Source: a bacterium
GTDB taxonomy: Bacteria; Zhuqueibacterota; Zhuqueibacteria; Residuimicrobiales; Oceaniaggregativiventaceae
Direction of reading: 5' to 3'
DNA: 64,000 nt
Assembly: GCA_029565675.1 (NCBI GenBank)
Contig: JAKQNP010000002.1
Coordinates: 1 to 64,000, forward strand
The notes under the pieces were generated by a model. That model had not been told where the DNA came from, searched no databases, and saw nothing but the letters and a program-made list of their open reading frames with translations. Positions 18,033 through 26,910 of the stretch are shown here, piece after piece; the stretch's first letter is position 1, and every line of letters starts with the position of its first letter. The translations under genes were made by a program, and so were the position numbers.

Positions 18033-20471
18033 ATGAAAAGGATCTGTGTCTTTCTCTTTTTTATTTTATCGGTGGTCACGTCAGCTGTTGCAGCTCTGCC
18101 TGCTGAGGGAGCGGCGCCGCGCGGCACGACATTGACCGGCACGGTGACCGACTCTTTGCTCGACCGGCCGGTGGAATATGCCAATGTGGTTTTGTTCCAA
18201 CAGAGCACGCGCAAGCAAGTGACCGGCACCGTGACCAATCCCAGCGGACGCTTTGAATTGCCGCGTGTTCAGCCGGGCGAATATATTCTGACCGTTAAAT
18301 TTATCGGGTATGAGAGAAGCGTCTTGCAGGGCGTGGTCGTGCGCGAGGGGCAGCCCTTGCTGGATGTGGGCGAAATTTTCCTGCAACAGGCCGTGATCAT
18401 GCTGGATGGCGTACAGACGACGGCGGAACGAGCCGCGATCGAGTACCAAATCGACCGCAAGGTGATCAATGTCAGCAAACAATACACCGCAGCCTCAGGC
18501 TCGGCGGTCGATGTACTGGAGAATGTTCCGGCGGTGACCGTGGACATCGAGGGAAACGTGACCTTGCGCGGCAGTTCGAGCTTTACCGTCCTGATCGATG
18601 GCCGTCCGAGTGTGCTCGACGCCAATGATGCTCTGCGCCAGATACCCGCCAGCAGCATCGAGAACATCGAAATCATTACCAATCCATCTGCCAAATACGA
18701 CCCCGAGGGCACGGCTGGAATTATCAACATTATTTCGAAAAAGAACAGCCTCAACGGCGTTAATGGCCTGATCAGCGCCAATGTCGGCGATAAAAACCGC
18801 TACGGCGCCGATGTGCTGCTCAACTATCGCACTTCGAGTTTCAATATCTACGGAGGCATGGATTACAACAAGTACGGCCATCCCGGCAGTTCCAGGCAGG
18901 AGAGCCGCACATTCCATCAGGACACCACCAACTATATCCTGTCACAGGGTCAAAGCGAGCGTTCGTTTGACAGCTGGAGTCTCCGCGGAGGTTTTGACTG
19001 GAACGTGAGCAAGAGCGATCTCCTGGGCCTGGGCTTGCGTTACGGCAATCGCGACGGCGGCGGCGACAGCCGGATGGCTTATGAAGAATGGCGCGTACCT
19101 GGAGATCCACTGCGTCAGCGTTTTACCAGCCTCAACAGTTCCGAACGCGGTGGCAAATTTGGTTCAGCGAATTTGAATTTTAAACACGATTTTGCGGACA
19201 AGGGCCACCAAATGCTGGCAGAGGTCCATTATCGGCATAACGGCGGAGAAGAAAACGCTTCCGATGAGCTGTTGGATGAGCTGGGAGCGCTGCAAAGCGG
19301 CAGACGAACCGAGGCAGAGGGGCCGGGCAACCATGTGCGCCTAAAACTCGATTACACCCGTCCTTTTTCCAAAGAGAGCAAACTCGAAGCCGGTTACCAG
19401 AGTGAACTCGGCCGCTCCAGCGATGAAACGCGAATGCAGGAATACAATCCGAAAACAGGGTTGTATGAAGATCAACCTCTCTTTTCGCACAAAATCGACT
19501 ATCAGAACAATATCCACGCCATATACGCCACCTACGCCGGCAAGATCGGTGAACTCGGTTTTCAAGGCGGTTTGCGCAACGAGTACAATTACCGCACTGT
19601 CGAGCTGAGCGGTGAGCGGGGGAAATATACCCTCGATCGCTGGGATTTTTTCCCGACCGCCCACTTTTCCTATCATTTCAATGCAGAAAATCAGGCGATG
19701 GCCAGCTATACCCGCCGTATCGTTCGGCCGCGCGGATGGTCTCTGGAGCCGTTCATCACCTGGGTCGATGCCTACAATGTGCGGCAGGGCAACCCGGACC
19801 TCAAACCGGAAACGATCGACTCTTATGAAATGGGATATCAGAAAAATTTCGGCCGCAATCTCGTATCCCTTGAAGGATATTACCGCATCACCCATAACAA
19901 GGTCGAGCGTATCCAACAGGTCTATCAGGACAACGTCATGCTCAGCACCATCACCAACGTCGGCAGAGACTACACGTTTGGCACCGAACTTATGCTGACC
20001 ATGGATCTCTTTCCCTGGTGGAACCTCAACTGGATGGGCAATCTCTACGATTACCGCATTGAAGGCATTCTGGGGGATCGGGATTTTTCGCGAAAGAGCA
20101 CCAACTGGAGCATGCGCTTGAACCAGTCGCTGAAGTTGATCGCCGACAGCCGGCTGCAGGTCAATGTTATCTACAACAGTCCGAGCCAGAGTGCTCAAGG
20201 CCGACGTGAAGATTTTGTCGTCACCAATCTGGCTCTTAAAAAAGGTTTTCTCGACGATCATCTCGAAGTCATCGCTCAGGTGCGCGATGTTTTCTCCACC
20301 GGCAAATTCGAATCTGTTGCCGAGGGATGGGACTTTTATCGCTATTCTTATTTCACCCACGAAGCACCTCTCTACAGTCTAACCGTCAATTATCTGATCA
20401 ACAATTACAAGCAGAAGCGCCAGCGGGAAAACGGCGACAATGACCTGGAAATGGAATTCGAAGAGATGTAG
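18033..20471 (+). CDS. TonB-dependent-like outer-membrane beta-barrel protein
   Basis: An 812-residue outer-membrane protein. After the signal peptide (about 1-26) there is a carboxypeptidase-like regulatory domain (about 33-115, TLTGTVTDSLLDRPVEYANV to GYERSVLQGV), a plug (about 140-225, SGSAVDVLENVPAVTVDIEG, SSIENIEIITNPSAKYDPEG, IINIISKK) and a long C-terminal barrel of the OMP_b-brl_3 type with alternating aromatic strands (YTRRIVRPRGWSLEPF, QGNPDLKPETIDSYEMGYQK). Such proteins import or sense ligands across the outer membrane. It follows an OmpR-type two-component pair, likely its regulator. Start ATG 18033 is preceded by GGAGCTTTA. The ligand is unknown. Confidence 0.9.
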   Translation: MKRICVFLFFILSVVTSAVAALPAEGAAPRGTTLTGTVTDSLLDRPVEYANVVLFQQSTRKQVTGTVTNPSGRFELPRVQPGEYILTVKFIGYERSVLQGVVVREGQPLLDVGEIFLQQAVIMLDGVQTTAERAAIEYQIDRKVINVSKQYTAASGSAVDVLENVPAVTVDIEGNVTLRGSSSFTVLIDGRPSVLDANDALRQIPASSIENIEIITNPSAKYDPEGTAGIINIISKKNSLNGVNGLISANVGDKNRYGADVLLNYRTSSFNIYGGMDYNKYGHPGSSRQESRTFHQDTTNYILSQGQSERSFDSWSLRGGFDWNVSKSDLLGLGLRYGNRDGGGDSRMAYEEWRVPGDPLRQRFTSLNSSERGGKFGSANLNFKHDFADKGHQMLAEVHYRHNGGEENASDELLDELGALQSGRRTEAEGPGNHVRLKLDYTRPFSKESKLEAGYQSELGRSSDETRMQEYNPKTGLYEDQPLFSHKIDYQNNIHAIYATYAGKIGELGFQGGLRNEYNYRTVELSGERGKYTLDRWDFFPTAHFSYHFNAENQAMASYTRRIVRPRGWSLEPFITWVDAYNVRQGNPDLKPETIDSYEMGYQKNFGRNLVSLEGYYRITHNKVERIQQVYQDNVMLSTITNVGRDYTFGTELMLTMDLFPWWNLNWMGNLYDYRIEGILGDRDFSRKSTNWSMRLNQSLKLIADSRLQVNVIYNSPSQSAQGRREDFVVTNLALKKGFLDDHLEVIAQVRDVFSTGKFESVAEGWDFYRYSYFTHEAPLYSLTVNYLINNYKQKRQRENGDNDLEMEFEEM

Positions 20472-20514
20472 GGTGTGTCCCCACCGGTTGCAGGGCGAAT
20501 AGAGTTCTGTTTAT

Positions 20515-20555
20515 AAAAAAAGCCGCCGAGTTGTCTTCATTCGGCGGCTTTTTTT
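20515..20555 (+). terminator. Intrinsic terminator after the beta-barrel gene
   Basis: A perfect 15 bp inverted repeat: A7 GCCGCCGA at 20515-20529 pairs with TCGGCGGC T7 at 20541-20555, with an 11-base loop. The symmetrical A and T runs make it able to work in both directions. Confidence 0.9.
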
Positions 20556-20591
20556 GCATTCCTGGCCTTGGTCGATGAGTCCAGAAAGGGG

Positions 20592-20620
20592 TTGTCTGTT
20601 TCTGTTGGTGGTTGTATATT
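20592..20620 (+). promoter_or_regulatory. Candidate sigma70-type promoter of xylA
   Basis: TTGTCT at 20592-20597 and TATATT at 20615-20620 with a 17-base spacer, directly after the upstream terminator and about 54 bases ahead of the xylose isomerase start. The open frame that continues upstream of the start would include this promoter, which supports the later ATG. Confidence 0.6.
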
Positions 20621-20673
20621 GCATTACAGCAATCCGACATCAACCTATCAGCCATTTTGAGAGGAGCGTTCGT

Positions 20674-22011
20674 ATGCCGATTACCGTCACAACCGGAGAG
20701 AAAGAATATTTCCCTGGCATCGGGCAAATTCCGTTCGAAGGGCCGGATTCAGACAATCCGTTGGCATTCAAATTTTACGATGCCGATCGTATCGTTGCCG
20801 GCAAAACCATGCGCGACCATTTCCGTTTCGCCATTGCCTATTGGCACACCTTCTGCAATACCGGCGATGACCCGTTTGGCCCGGGTACACAGCCGTTGCC
20901 CTGGCTCGAAGGCGGCGATCCCATGCAGATCGCCCGGCAAAAGCTCGATGCGGCTTTTGAGTTCATCAGCAAACTGGGAGTGCCGTTCTATTGTTTTCAC
21001 GATCGCGATATGGCACCGGAAGGAAAAACAGTGCCAGAATCGGAAAAGAATCTGCAGGTTCTGGTGGAGTTGGCCAAAGCCAAGCAAAAGGCTTCGGGAA
21101 TCAAGCTGTTATGGGGTACGGCAAACGTCTTTGGCAATCCCCGTTACATGAACGGTGCGGCGACCAATCCCGATTTTCACGTGCTCACGCATGCGGCGGC
21201 GCAGGTCAAGGCAGCGTTGGAGGCCACCGTTGCCCTGGGCGGTGAAAACTATGTTTTTTGGGGTGGCCGCGAGGGCTATTTTACCCTGCTCAACACCCAG
21301 ATGAAACGCGAGATCGATCATCTGGCCATGTTTTTGCAAAAGGCGCGTGATTACGGGCGAAAAATCGGCTTCAAGGGCACTTTTCTGATCGAGCCCAAAC
21401 CTATGGAACCAACCAAGCACCAATACGATTATGATGTGTCGACCGTGATCGGTTTTCTGCGCCACTACGGGCTGGATCGCGATTTCAAGATCAACATCGA
21501 GAACAACCACGCCACTCTGGCCGGTCACACTTTTGCCCATGAGGTCCAGACTGCAGCAGATGCTGGTTTGTTCGGCAGCCTCGATGTCAATCAGGGCGAT
21601 CCTTACAACGGTTGGGACACCGACGAGTTCCTCCACAATCTCTATGACGCCGTGGAATTGATGCTGGTGATGCTGCGGGTAGGCGGATTGGGCCACGGTG
21701 GTATGAATTTTGACGCCAAAACCCGGCGCTGCTCCACGGATCTGGACGATATTTTTATCGCCCACATCAGTTCAATAGATACGCTTGCCCGGGCGCTGGT
21801 GATCGCCGATGATATTTTACAAAAATCCAATTTCCTCGCCAAACGCCGCGAACGCTATGCCAGTTTTGATAGCGGCAAAGGTCTGGCCTTTGAGCAGGGG
21901 AAAGTCGGTCTGGATGAGTTGGCCGAATTGGCGGCTGAGTGGGGAGAACCCAAATTGATCAGCGCCAAGCAGGAATGGTACGAAAGCCTGATCAACCAAT
22001 ATTTGCGCTAA
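20674..22011 (+). CDS. xylA: Xylose isomerase
   Basis: A 445-residue cytoplasmic enzyme converting D-xylose to D-xylulose, the entry to the pentose phosphate pathway. It has the class II length and motifs: catalytic His109 in [17 protein letters not shown], the metal ligand Glu240 in [33 protein letters not shown], and [17 protein letters not shown]. The start at 20674 has GAGGAG eight bases upstream and gives the normal N-terminus ([20 protein letters not shown]). No xylulokinase or xylose transporter gene lies beside it; the gene has its own promoter and terminator, so it is probably monocistronic. It fits the plant-saccharide theme of the window. Confidence 0.98.
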   Translation: MPITVTTGEKEYFPGIGQIPFEGPDSDNPLAFKFYDADRIVAGKTMRDHFRFAIAYWHTFCNTGDDPFGPGTQPLPWLEGGDPMQIARQKLDAAFEFISKLGVPFYCFHDRDMAPEGKTVPESEKNLQVLVELAKAKQKASGIKLLWGTANVFGNPRYMNGAATNPDFHVLTHAAAQVKAALEATVALGGENYVFWGGREGYFTLLNTQMKREIDHLAMFLQKARDYGRKIGFKGTFLIEPKPMEPTKHQYDYDVSTVIGFLRHYGLDRDFKINIENNHATLAGHTFAHEVQTAADAGLFGSLDVNQGDPYNGWDTDEFLHNLYDAVELMLVMLRVGGLGHGGMNFDAKTRRCSTDLDDIFIAHISSIDTLARALVIADDILQKSNFLAKRRERYASFDSGKGLAFEQGKVGLDELAELAAEWGEPKLISAKQEWYESLINQYLR

Positions 22012-22017
22012 AAAAGC

Positions 22018-22052
22018 GGGCAGAGGGATTCTCTCTGCCCGGTAGTTTTTTC
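22018..22052. terminator. Bidirectional terminator between xylA and the arfB operon
   Basis: GGGCAGAG (22018-22025) pairs with CTCTGCCC (22033-22040); a T run follows on the plus strand (22046-22051) and the complement of the A run at 22010-22015 gives a T run on the minus strand. It can therefore end both xylA and the convergent minus-strand operon. Confidence 0.85.
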
Positions 22053-22106
22053 ATCTATTCTATAGCGGCCCAACAAGCCGGCTGCCTGCCTTGAAATCCT
22101 TTATTT

Positions 22107-22529
22107 CTATTGCTCCCAATCAACTCGATTGCGTCGACTTTTGCGCTCGCTGTGCTGCCGTTTCGCCTCCAACCGCCGCTGTTTGGCGGCAAAGGAAGTC
22201 GGCTTTTTTTTGCGCGGCGGGTGTACCGTTAAAGATTTGCGCAAGAGCGCGGTGAATTTCTCGAGCGCTGTGATGCGATTGGCCAGCTGAGTCCGCTCGG
22301 ACTGTGACGAAATCTGCAGCACGCCATCTTGACTGATGCGTCTGGTCAACCGCTCGCGCAGCCGTGCTTTTTGTTCCTCGGATAAAGCCTCAGATGCCTC
22401 GATATCGAAATAGAGCGTGACGCGGGTATTGACTTTATTGACGTTTTGTCCGCCCGGACCGCTGCTGCGGCTGGCGGTAAAACGCACCTCATTTTCAGGA
22501 ATAGACAACCACGGAAAAATTTCGATCAT
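22107..22529 (-). CDS. arfB: Alternative ribosome-rescue factor ArfB (peptidyl-tRNA hydrolase)
   Basis: A 140-residue protein with the release-factor GGQ motif at 26-28 inside TASRSSGPGGQNVNKVNT, which hydrolyses peptidyl-tRNA on stalled ribosomes. The C-terminal tail is strongly basic (VHPPRKKKPTSFAAKQRRLE), as needed for insertion into the empty mRNA channel. Length matches the family. Its ATG overlaps the stop of the upstream protease gene by four bases (ATGA), indicating translational coupling as last gene of a four-gene operon. Confidence 0.93.
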   Translation of the reverse strand: MIEIFPWLSIPENEVRFTASRSSGPGGQNVNKVNTRVTLYFDIEASEALSEEQKARLRERLTRRISQDGVLQISSQSERTQLANRITALEKFTALLRKSLTVHPPRKKKPTSFAAKQRRLEAKRQHSERKSRRNRVDWEQ

Positions 22530-23782
22530 GCGGCTCTCTCCCCGATCAGCCGGCGAACCGCATGAATTCGCTGCAGCACCGGAGGGTGCGAGTAGTTCAG
22601 AAATACGGTAAAGGGATGTGGACTCAGGTTGCTGAGGTTGTGCAGCGACAGCTTTTTCAGGGCGGCGATGAACGATTCCCCCTCGTCCGTGGTTTCAACC
22701 ACAAAGCGGTCGGCTTCAAACTCATGCCGACGGGAAAAGACCGACAGGATGACAGAGAGCACGAGCTCAATGGGCGTGTACAAGAGGCCAAAAAAGATCA
22801 GCCCGGCATAGATCGATACCTCTTCGACGTAAAAAGCGGCAAACAGTCCGGAGTGGCGAAGAAAGATCGACAGCAGGAAAAAAAGTACACCCATGTGCAG
22901 GATGCCGGCAATCAGGTTTTTTATGATATGTTTCTTTTTGTAATGTCCGATTTCGTGCGCCAGCACGCTGACCAATTCGCCGACGGTATGTTTTTCGATC
23001 AGGGTGTCATACAGGGCGATGCGCTTGTGTCGTCCAAAGCCGGTGAAAAAGGCATTGGATTTGCCGGAGCGCTTCGATCCATCCATGACAAACACGCCCT
23101 GCAGAGGGAAATGCACCGATTCGCTGTAACTGCGAATGCGCTGCAAGAGCTCACCGTCTGCAAGCGGAGTGAATTTGTTGAACAGCGGCATGATCCAAAC
23201 CGGTGCAACAAATTGAATCAAAAGGGTAAAAATCGTCACTCCGATCCAGCAGTAGAGCCAGGCCCAGGTTCCACCATATTGGAAGATGGCCAATACGCCG
23301 GCCAGCAAGGGCGCGCCGACGGCGATGCTCAGCGCCGTGCCTTTGATCAGGTCGAGGATAAATGTTTTGATGGTGGTTCGGTTGAAGCCGAACCGCTCTT
23401 CGATGACAAAAGTTGAATAGATCGCAAAGGGCAAGGACAAAACTCCGTGTGCGAACATCAGCACGCCGATATAGATCAGACCGGTGATGATGGGATGCAG
23501 GGCAAAAGCGCGCACCTGCTGGTCGAGCCAACCGAATCCGCCGGCAAACCAAAAAGCGAGCAAAAAAAGCAGTTCGAGTGTCGAGACGACAAGTCCGAAT
23601 CGGGTCTTGACGCGCGTATAATCTTGTGATCGCGCATAGGCGATTTCATCATAGACGCCCTGAAATTCAGCAGGTAGTTGCGGTTTCAACGCGCGCAGAT
23701 TGAGTTGATCGGCGATGAAATTGAGCACTGCCTCGAACAAGAGGGTGAGAAGCACGATCCATGCGTAGATATTCATTTGCAC
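22526..23782 (-). CDS. M48 family (Ste24/CAAX protease-like) membrane metallopeptidase
   Basis: A 418-residue integral-membrane zinc protease. The first 240 residues carry several hydrophobic helices of the Peptidase_M48_N type. The zinc site is SVLAHEIGHYKKKH (near residue 275), with the third ligand in RRHEFEADRFVVET, as in Ste24/CAAX prenyl protease 1. Bacterial members act in membrane-protein quality control, since the host has no farnesylated CAAX proteins. It lies three bases after manA and overlaps arfB by four bases. Confidence 0.92.
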   Translation of the reverse strand: MQMNIYAWIVLLTLLFEAVLNFIADQLNLRALKPQLPAEFQGVYDEIAYARSQDYTRVKTRFGLVVSTLELLFLLAFWFAGGFGWLDQQVRAFALHPIITGLIYIGVLMFAHGVLSLPFAIYSTFVIEERFGFNRTTIKTFILDLIKGTALSIAVGAPLLAGVLAIFQYGGTWAWLYCWIGVTIFTLLIQFVAPVWIMPLFNKFTPLADGELLQRIRSYSESVHFPLQGVFVMDGSKRSGKSNAFFTGFGRHKRIALYDTLIEKHTVGELVSVLAHEIGHYKKKHIIKNLIAGILHMGVLFFLLSIFLRHSGLFAAFYVEEVSIYAGLIFFGLLYTPIELVLSVILSVFSRRHEFEADRFVVETTDEGESFIAALKKLSLHNLSNLSPHPFTVFLNYSHPPVLQRIHAVRRLIGERAA

Positions 23783-23785
23783 CGC

Positions 23786-25030
23786 CTAACGGGTTTGGGG
23801 TACTCGCGCCAAATAGCAGCAACCGGCCGATTTGGCGCAGAGCTGCAGAACCGTGTTCGCCGGCAAAAACAGAGCGGTGCCGGGTTGCCAGTCAAGCACT
23901 GTGCGTTCGTTTTGGGCTGTGCCTCGGCCGCTGATAAAAACCAAGATCTCCGCACCGGGATTGTCTCCTGTTGTCCACCTCTCACCTGACTGCAAATCGA
24001 TGCGACACAACTCGAATTCCGCAGTCGGGGTGGGGAAAACGGTTTCTCCGGTTGCTGTTTTTACTCCGTCGATAATTGCAGGTCGACTGCCGTCAAATCT
24101 CAGCGCCTTGAGCAGTTCCGGCACGTCGATGTGTTTCGGAGTCAGCCCGGCGCGCAGCACATTATCCGAGTTGGCCATGAGCTCGACATTGATCCCCTGC
24201 AGATAGGCATGCGGTACACCGGCGGCCTGAAACGTGCCCTGCCCCGGCGCCAGGCGGACGAGATTGAGCAGGTAGATGGAGAAAAGTCCGCGGTCGCGCC
24301 GACCTTCGGGCAGTGCAAAGTTCTGGCCGGCAAGCCTGGCCCAGTAGTCGGGATTCTCCTTGTCGGACAAGGTCATCCCGGCAAGTCTGGCGAGGAGAGG
24401 ATGGAGCATGGCATCCACCTCGTCCTGCGGCAGGGTCATGAGGGTGTGATAAAGGCGCCGCAGATCGTTGCCGGCAAAAGCCGGCAACAACGGCGCGAAT
24501 TCGGGTGTGGAGCGCAGAACCTGGGAGATTTCCTCGTCAGTTCGAAACCCGTGCAACATCCAAAAATCGGTGAGCGCCACATGCACTTCGGGTTTGTGGT
24601 GTTGGTCTTTATAGCTGCGGTGCGGCGCGTCCCACGGAATTCCGGCCGCTTCTTCGCGGGCAAATCCCTCTCGGGCTTGTGCCGCCGAAGGGTGTACCTG
24701 GATGGAAAGCATATCGCGGGCATCGAGAATCTTCAGCAGATAGGGAAGCGATGGCCCCAGTTTTACAATGTTGTCGCGGCCGAGAATTTTCTCCGGCGCC
24801 GCAGCGATCAACTCGTCTAGGCCCAGGGTCGTGTCGTTCAAGACCGCCCTGGATGGCGCTTGTGGGTGCGCACCCATCCAAAGTTCGGCAAAGGGTTGGT
24901 TTTGCGGATTGGGAATTCCCAAAAGTTTTGGAATAAAGTGCGTTCCGCCCCAGGCATAATGCCGGACGATGCCGTTCAACAACACGGGATATGGATGTTT
25001 GATGAATTTTTTGATTGGATCTTTGGCCAT
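23786..25030 (-). CDS. manA: Mannose-6-phosphate isomerase, class I
   Basis: A 414-residue cytoplasmic zinc enzyme interconverting mannose 6-phosphate and fructose 6-phosphate. Motifs: NGIVRHYAWGGTHFIPKLLG, AELWMGAHPQAPS, the zinc-binding LSIQVHPSAAQAREGF, QHHKPEVHVALTDFWMLHGF, and the active-site VPHAYLQGINVELMANSDNV. The start at 25030 follows GGAG seven bases upstream; a longer open frame reaches into the CDF gene in another frame and is not coding. It is the second gene of the CDF-manA-protease-arfB operon. It may serve mannose catabolism or provide mannose 6-phosphate for GDP-mannose. Confidence 0.95.
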   Translation of the reverse strand: MAKDPIKKFIKHPYPVLLNGIVRHYAWGGTHFIPKLLGIPNPQNQPFAELWMGAHPQAPSRAVLNDTTLGLDELIAAAPEKILGRDNIVKLGPSLPYLLKILDARDMLSIQVHPSAAQAREGFAREEAAGIPWDAPHRSYKDQHHKPEVHVALTDFWMLHGFRTDEEISQVLRSTPEFAPLLPAFAGNDLRRLYHTLMTLPQDEVDAMLHPLLARLAGMTLSDKENPDYWARLAGQNFALPEGRRDRGLFSIYLLNLVRLAPGQGTFQAAGVPHAYLQGINVELMANSDNVLRAGLTPKHIDVPELLKALRFDGSRPAIIDGVKTATGETVFPTPTAEFELCRIDLQSGERWTTGDNPGAEILVFISGRGTAQNERTVLDWQPGTALFLPANTVLQLCAKSAGCCYLARVPQTR

Positions 25031-25064
25031 AACCTGTCTCCAGAAGGAAAGGTTTTGGTTGGTC

Positions 25065-25943
25065 TCAGCAATCCTCCAGATCGCAGGATTCGCCTGCCAG
25101 TTCGATTTCGAGGGTCGAATGAGCGACGCCCAGTTGCCGCATCTGCGCCACGATGCGCTGTTTGAGCTCGACGATTTGTCGGCGCTCGAGAGAATTGTCC
25201 ACCACCACATGCACAGTGAGAACATGGTAGGCGCCGTCCAGCGACCAGAGATGGAGATCGTGTATGCCCAACACATCCTTGTTTTGCGCCAGGCGGGCGG
25301 TGATCTTGTCCGGATCCAGGTCGGACGGCGTCGATTGCAAAAAGATCATCCAGATCCGTTTGAATTGGATCGCAACCTGGCGCAGAATAAAGAGGGTAAA
25401 AGCGATCGACACCAGCGGATCGAGGATTGGCCAATCGACAAAGCGCAGGACAATGCCGGTAACCAGGATGGCAACCCAACCAAACACATCCTCGAGCAGA
25501 TGCCAGCTGACCACCGACTCATTGAGCGTTCGCCCCCTTCGCAGCCGCAGCGCTGCCATGCCGTTGACAACGATTCCCAACGCGGCCAGCAACATCATGC
25601 CGTGGGCGGAAACCGGCTGCGGATCGAAAAGGCGCGGCACCGCCCGGCTGAGGACGATCATCGAGCCAGCAATGAGTATGCTGCTGCTGATCAGGGCAGC
25701 CAACAGCGAGAAGCGGCGATAACCATAGGAAAAAACAGAGTCGCGTTTGCGTGCTGCCACGCGCTCCAGGTAATAGGAAAAACCGAGAGTCAGCGAATCG
25801 CCCAGATCGTGGATCGCATCGGCGAAGATGGCCAGGCTGTTGGTCAGCACAGCCCCGGCGATCTCGACGGCGGTGAAACCGACGTTGAGCCAAAAGGCCA
25901 GGGCGATATTTTTGCCGGAATCGGGTGAGTGGTGATGATGCAT
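25065..25943 (-). CDS. Cation diffusion facilitator family metal exporter (CzcD/ZitB-like)
   Basis: A 292-residue inner-membrane protein with six helices that exports Zn2+ or similar divalent cations against protons. The two transport-site pairs are of the zinc-type HxxxD form: His45/Asp49 in FADAIHDLGDS and His148/Asp152 in SWHLLEDVFGW. An N-terminal MHHHHSPDSG stretch and a cytoplasmic C-domain (about 205-292, GIHDLHLWSLDGAYHVLTVH) are typical. First gene of a minus-strand operon, divergent from a Cys-rich metal-binding protein gene, which supports a metal-homeostasis role for this locus. Confidence 0.94.
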   Translation of the reverse strand: MHHHHSPDSGKNIALAFWLNVGFTAVEIAGAVLTNSLAIFADAIHDLGDSLTLGFSYYLERVAARKRDSVFSYGYRRFSLLAALISSSILIAGSMIVLSRAVPRLFDPQPVSAHGMMLLAALGIVVNGMAALRLRRGRTLNESVVSWHLLEDVFGWVAILVTGIVLRFVDWPILDPLVSIAFTLFILRQVAIQFKRIWMIFLQSTPSDLDPDKITARLAQNKDVLGIHDLHLWSLDGAYHVLTVHVVVDNSLERRQIVELKQRIVAQMRQLGVAHSTLEIELAGESCDLEDC

Positions 25944-25991
25944 GAATCCTTCCGATAAACTCTGATAAAGGTTTGATTGGTGATGCTTTCA

Positions 25992-26020
25992 AAGATAGCG
26001 AATTTGTGCATAGGATTCAA
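25992..26020 (-). promoter_or_regulatory. Candidate sigma70-type promoter of the CDF-manA-protease-arfB operon
   Basis: Read on the minus strand: TTGAAT (26020-26015), 17-base spacer, TATCTT (25997-25992), about 49 bases ahead of the CDF start codon. Confidence 0.5.
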
Positions 26021-26108
26021 GGGTCTTGCGACAGCTGAGGGGGGGATTGCGAGCACCGTTCTTCTGCCGGCAAAATACGGCAGTTTGAAAAACAGGTGCA
26101 TCTTTTTG

Positions 26109-26137
26109 TTGCCGTCGGCATAAAAATAGTCTATATT
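26109..26137 (+). promoter_or_regulatory. Candidate sigma70-type promoter of the HMA protein gene
   Basis: TTGCCG at 26109-26114 and TATATT at 26132-26137 with a 17-base spacer, about 48 bases ahead of the start codon. It is back-to-back with the CDF operon promoter, about 90 bases apart, so a shared metal sensor could act between them. Confidence 0.55.
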
Positions 26138-26184
26138 TATCCCCTTGCAATCCATCTGTCTGAATAACGAACTCGGGAGGTCGA

Positions 26185-26640
26185 ATGAACAAGTTTTTAT
26201 TTATCGCCGCTATACTGGCTGCACTTTTCGCTGTGTATCGTACGGCATGGGCAGGGCCGGAAACTGTCACCATCAAAGTCGAAGGCATGAGCTGTCCCCA
26301 TTGTACCGAACGCGTCAGCCAGGCGGTGAAAACCATTCCGGGTGTCGATTCGGTCGCGGTTTCTCTGGACGACAAGACGGCAGTGGTGGTGTTTGATGGC
26401 AAAAAGACCAACATCAAAGCGCTTGAAAAAGCGATTGCCGGTGCAGGTTATAACGCCGGCTCGACCAAGACAGACAATCCCCACAAATGCACGGATTGCG
26501 CCCACGCCAAAGGAGCCCAGGTCCGCTGCGGTGAACAAGCCGCTCAAACGCCTTGCGGCCAGCAGAGCACCAAGGCTCCCTGCAGATCGGCCAAGTCCGG
26601 ATGCAGCAAGAAAGCCCCTTGTTGCGGCGACAAAAAATAG
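26185..26640 (+). CDS. Exported heavy-metal-associated (HMA) protein with Cys-rich tail
   Basis: A 151-residue protein: signal peptide (about 1-23), one HMA domain (about 25-93) with the CxxC metal site Cys37/Cys40 in EGMSCPHCTERVSQAV, then a low-complexity tail (about 97-151) with eight further cysteines (e.g. KCTDCAHAKG, KAPCCGDKK). The domain is MerP/CopZ-like and binds soft metals such as Cu+, Hg2+ or Zn2+; export to the periplasm makes it a MerP-like scavenger. GGGAGG precedes the ATG. It is divergent from the CDF exporter operon and followed by its own terminator. Confidence 0.88.
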   Translation: MNKFLFIAAILAALFAVYRTAWAGPETVTIKVEGMSCPHCTERVSQAVKTIPGVDSVAVSLDDKTAVVVFDGKKTNIKALEKAIAGAGYNAGSTKTDNPHKCTDCAHAKGAQVRCGEQAAQTPCGQQSTKAPCRSAKSGCSKKAPCCGDKK

Positions 26641-26662
26641 GACTGATTTTTCTAACGAAATC

Positions 26663-26705
26663 AAAAGCTCATTTGGTGAGAATGCACCGAATGAGCTTTT
26701 TTTTT
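26663..26705 (+). terminator. Intrinsic terminator after the HMA gene
   Basis: A 16 bp stem (26663-26678 with 26685-26700, one G-T wobble; arms AAAAGCTCATTTGGTG and CACCGAATGAGCTTTT), a 6-base loop and a run of nine T. Confidence 0.9.
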
Positions 26706-26782
26706 GGTCTGATTGCTCTTTCTGGTGGACGGAAGAGACGCACGCGGCCATGGATCATGCTGAGCGGGAATTGATGGCCTGA

Positions 26783-26820
26783 AAAGGAATGGGCGGACAC
26801 ATCGGTCCGCCCATTCCTTT
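26783..26820 (-). terminator. Hairpin terminator for the minus-strand T9SS cargo gene
   Basis: A perfect 16 bp stem (arms AAAGGAATGGGCGGAC at 26783-26798 and its complement at 26805-26820) with a 6-base loop, located 90 bases beyond the minus-strand stop at 26911. A short T run follows on the minus strand. No plus-strand gene needs it. Confidence 0.65.
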
Positions 26821-26910
26821 AATGGAGTCATGAGTACGCGGAAGGTGCCGATCGCCATCTGCAGTTTTCGGCATATCCCACGAATCGTGTTTTTGGGTGG
26901 ATCATTTTCC

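Noticed and set aside
23786-25276. 82-codon extension of manA into the CDF gene
   Set aside because: The extension lies in a non-coding frame of the CDF gene and is rich in Ser and Trp; GGAG precedes the internal ATG at 25030, which gives the normal enzyme length.
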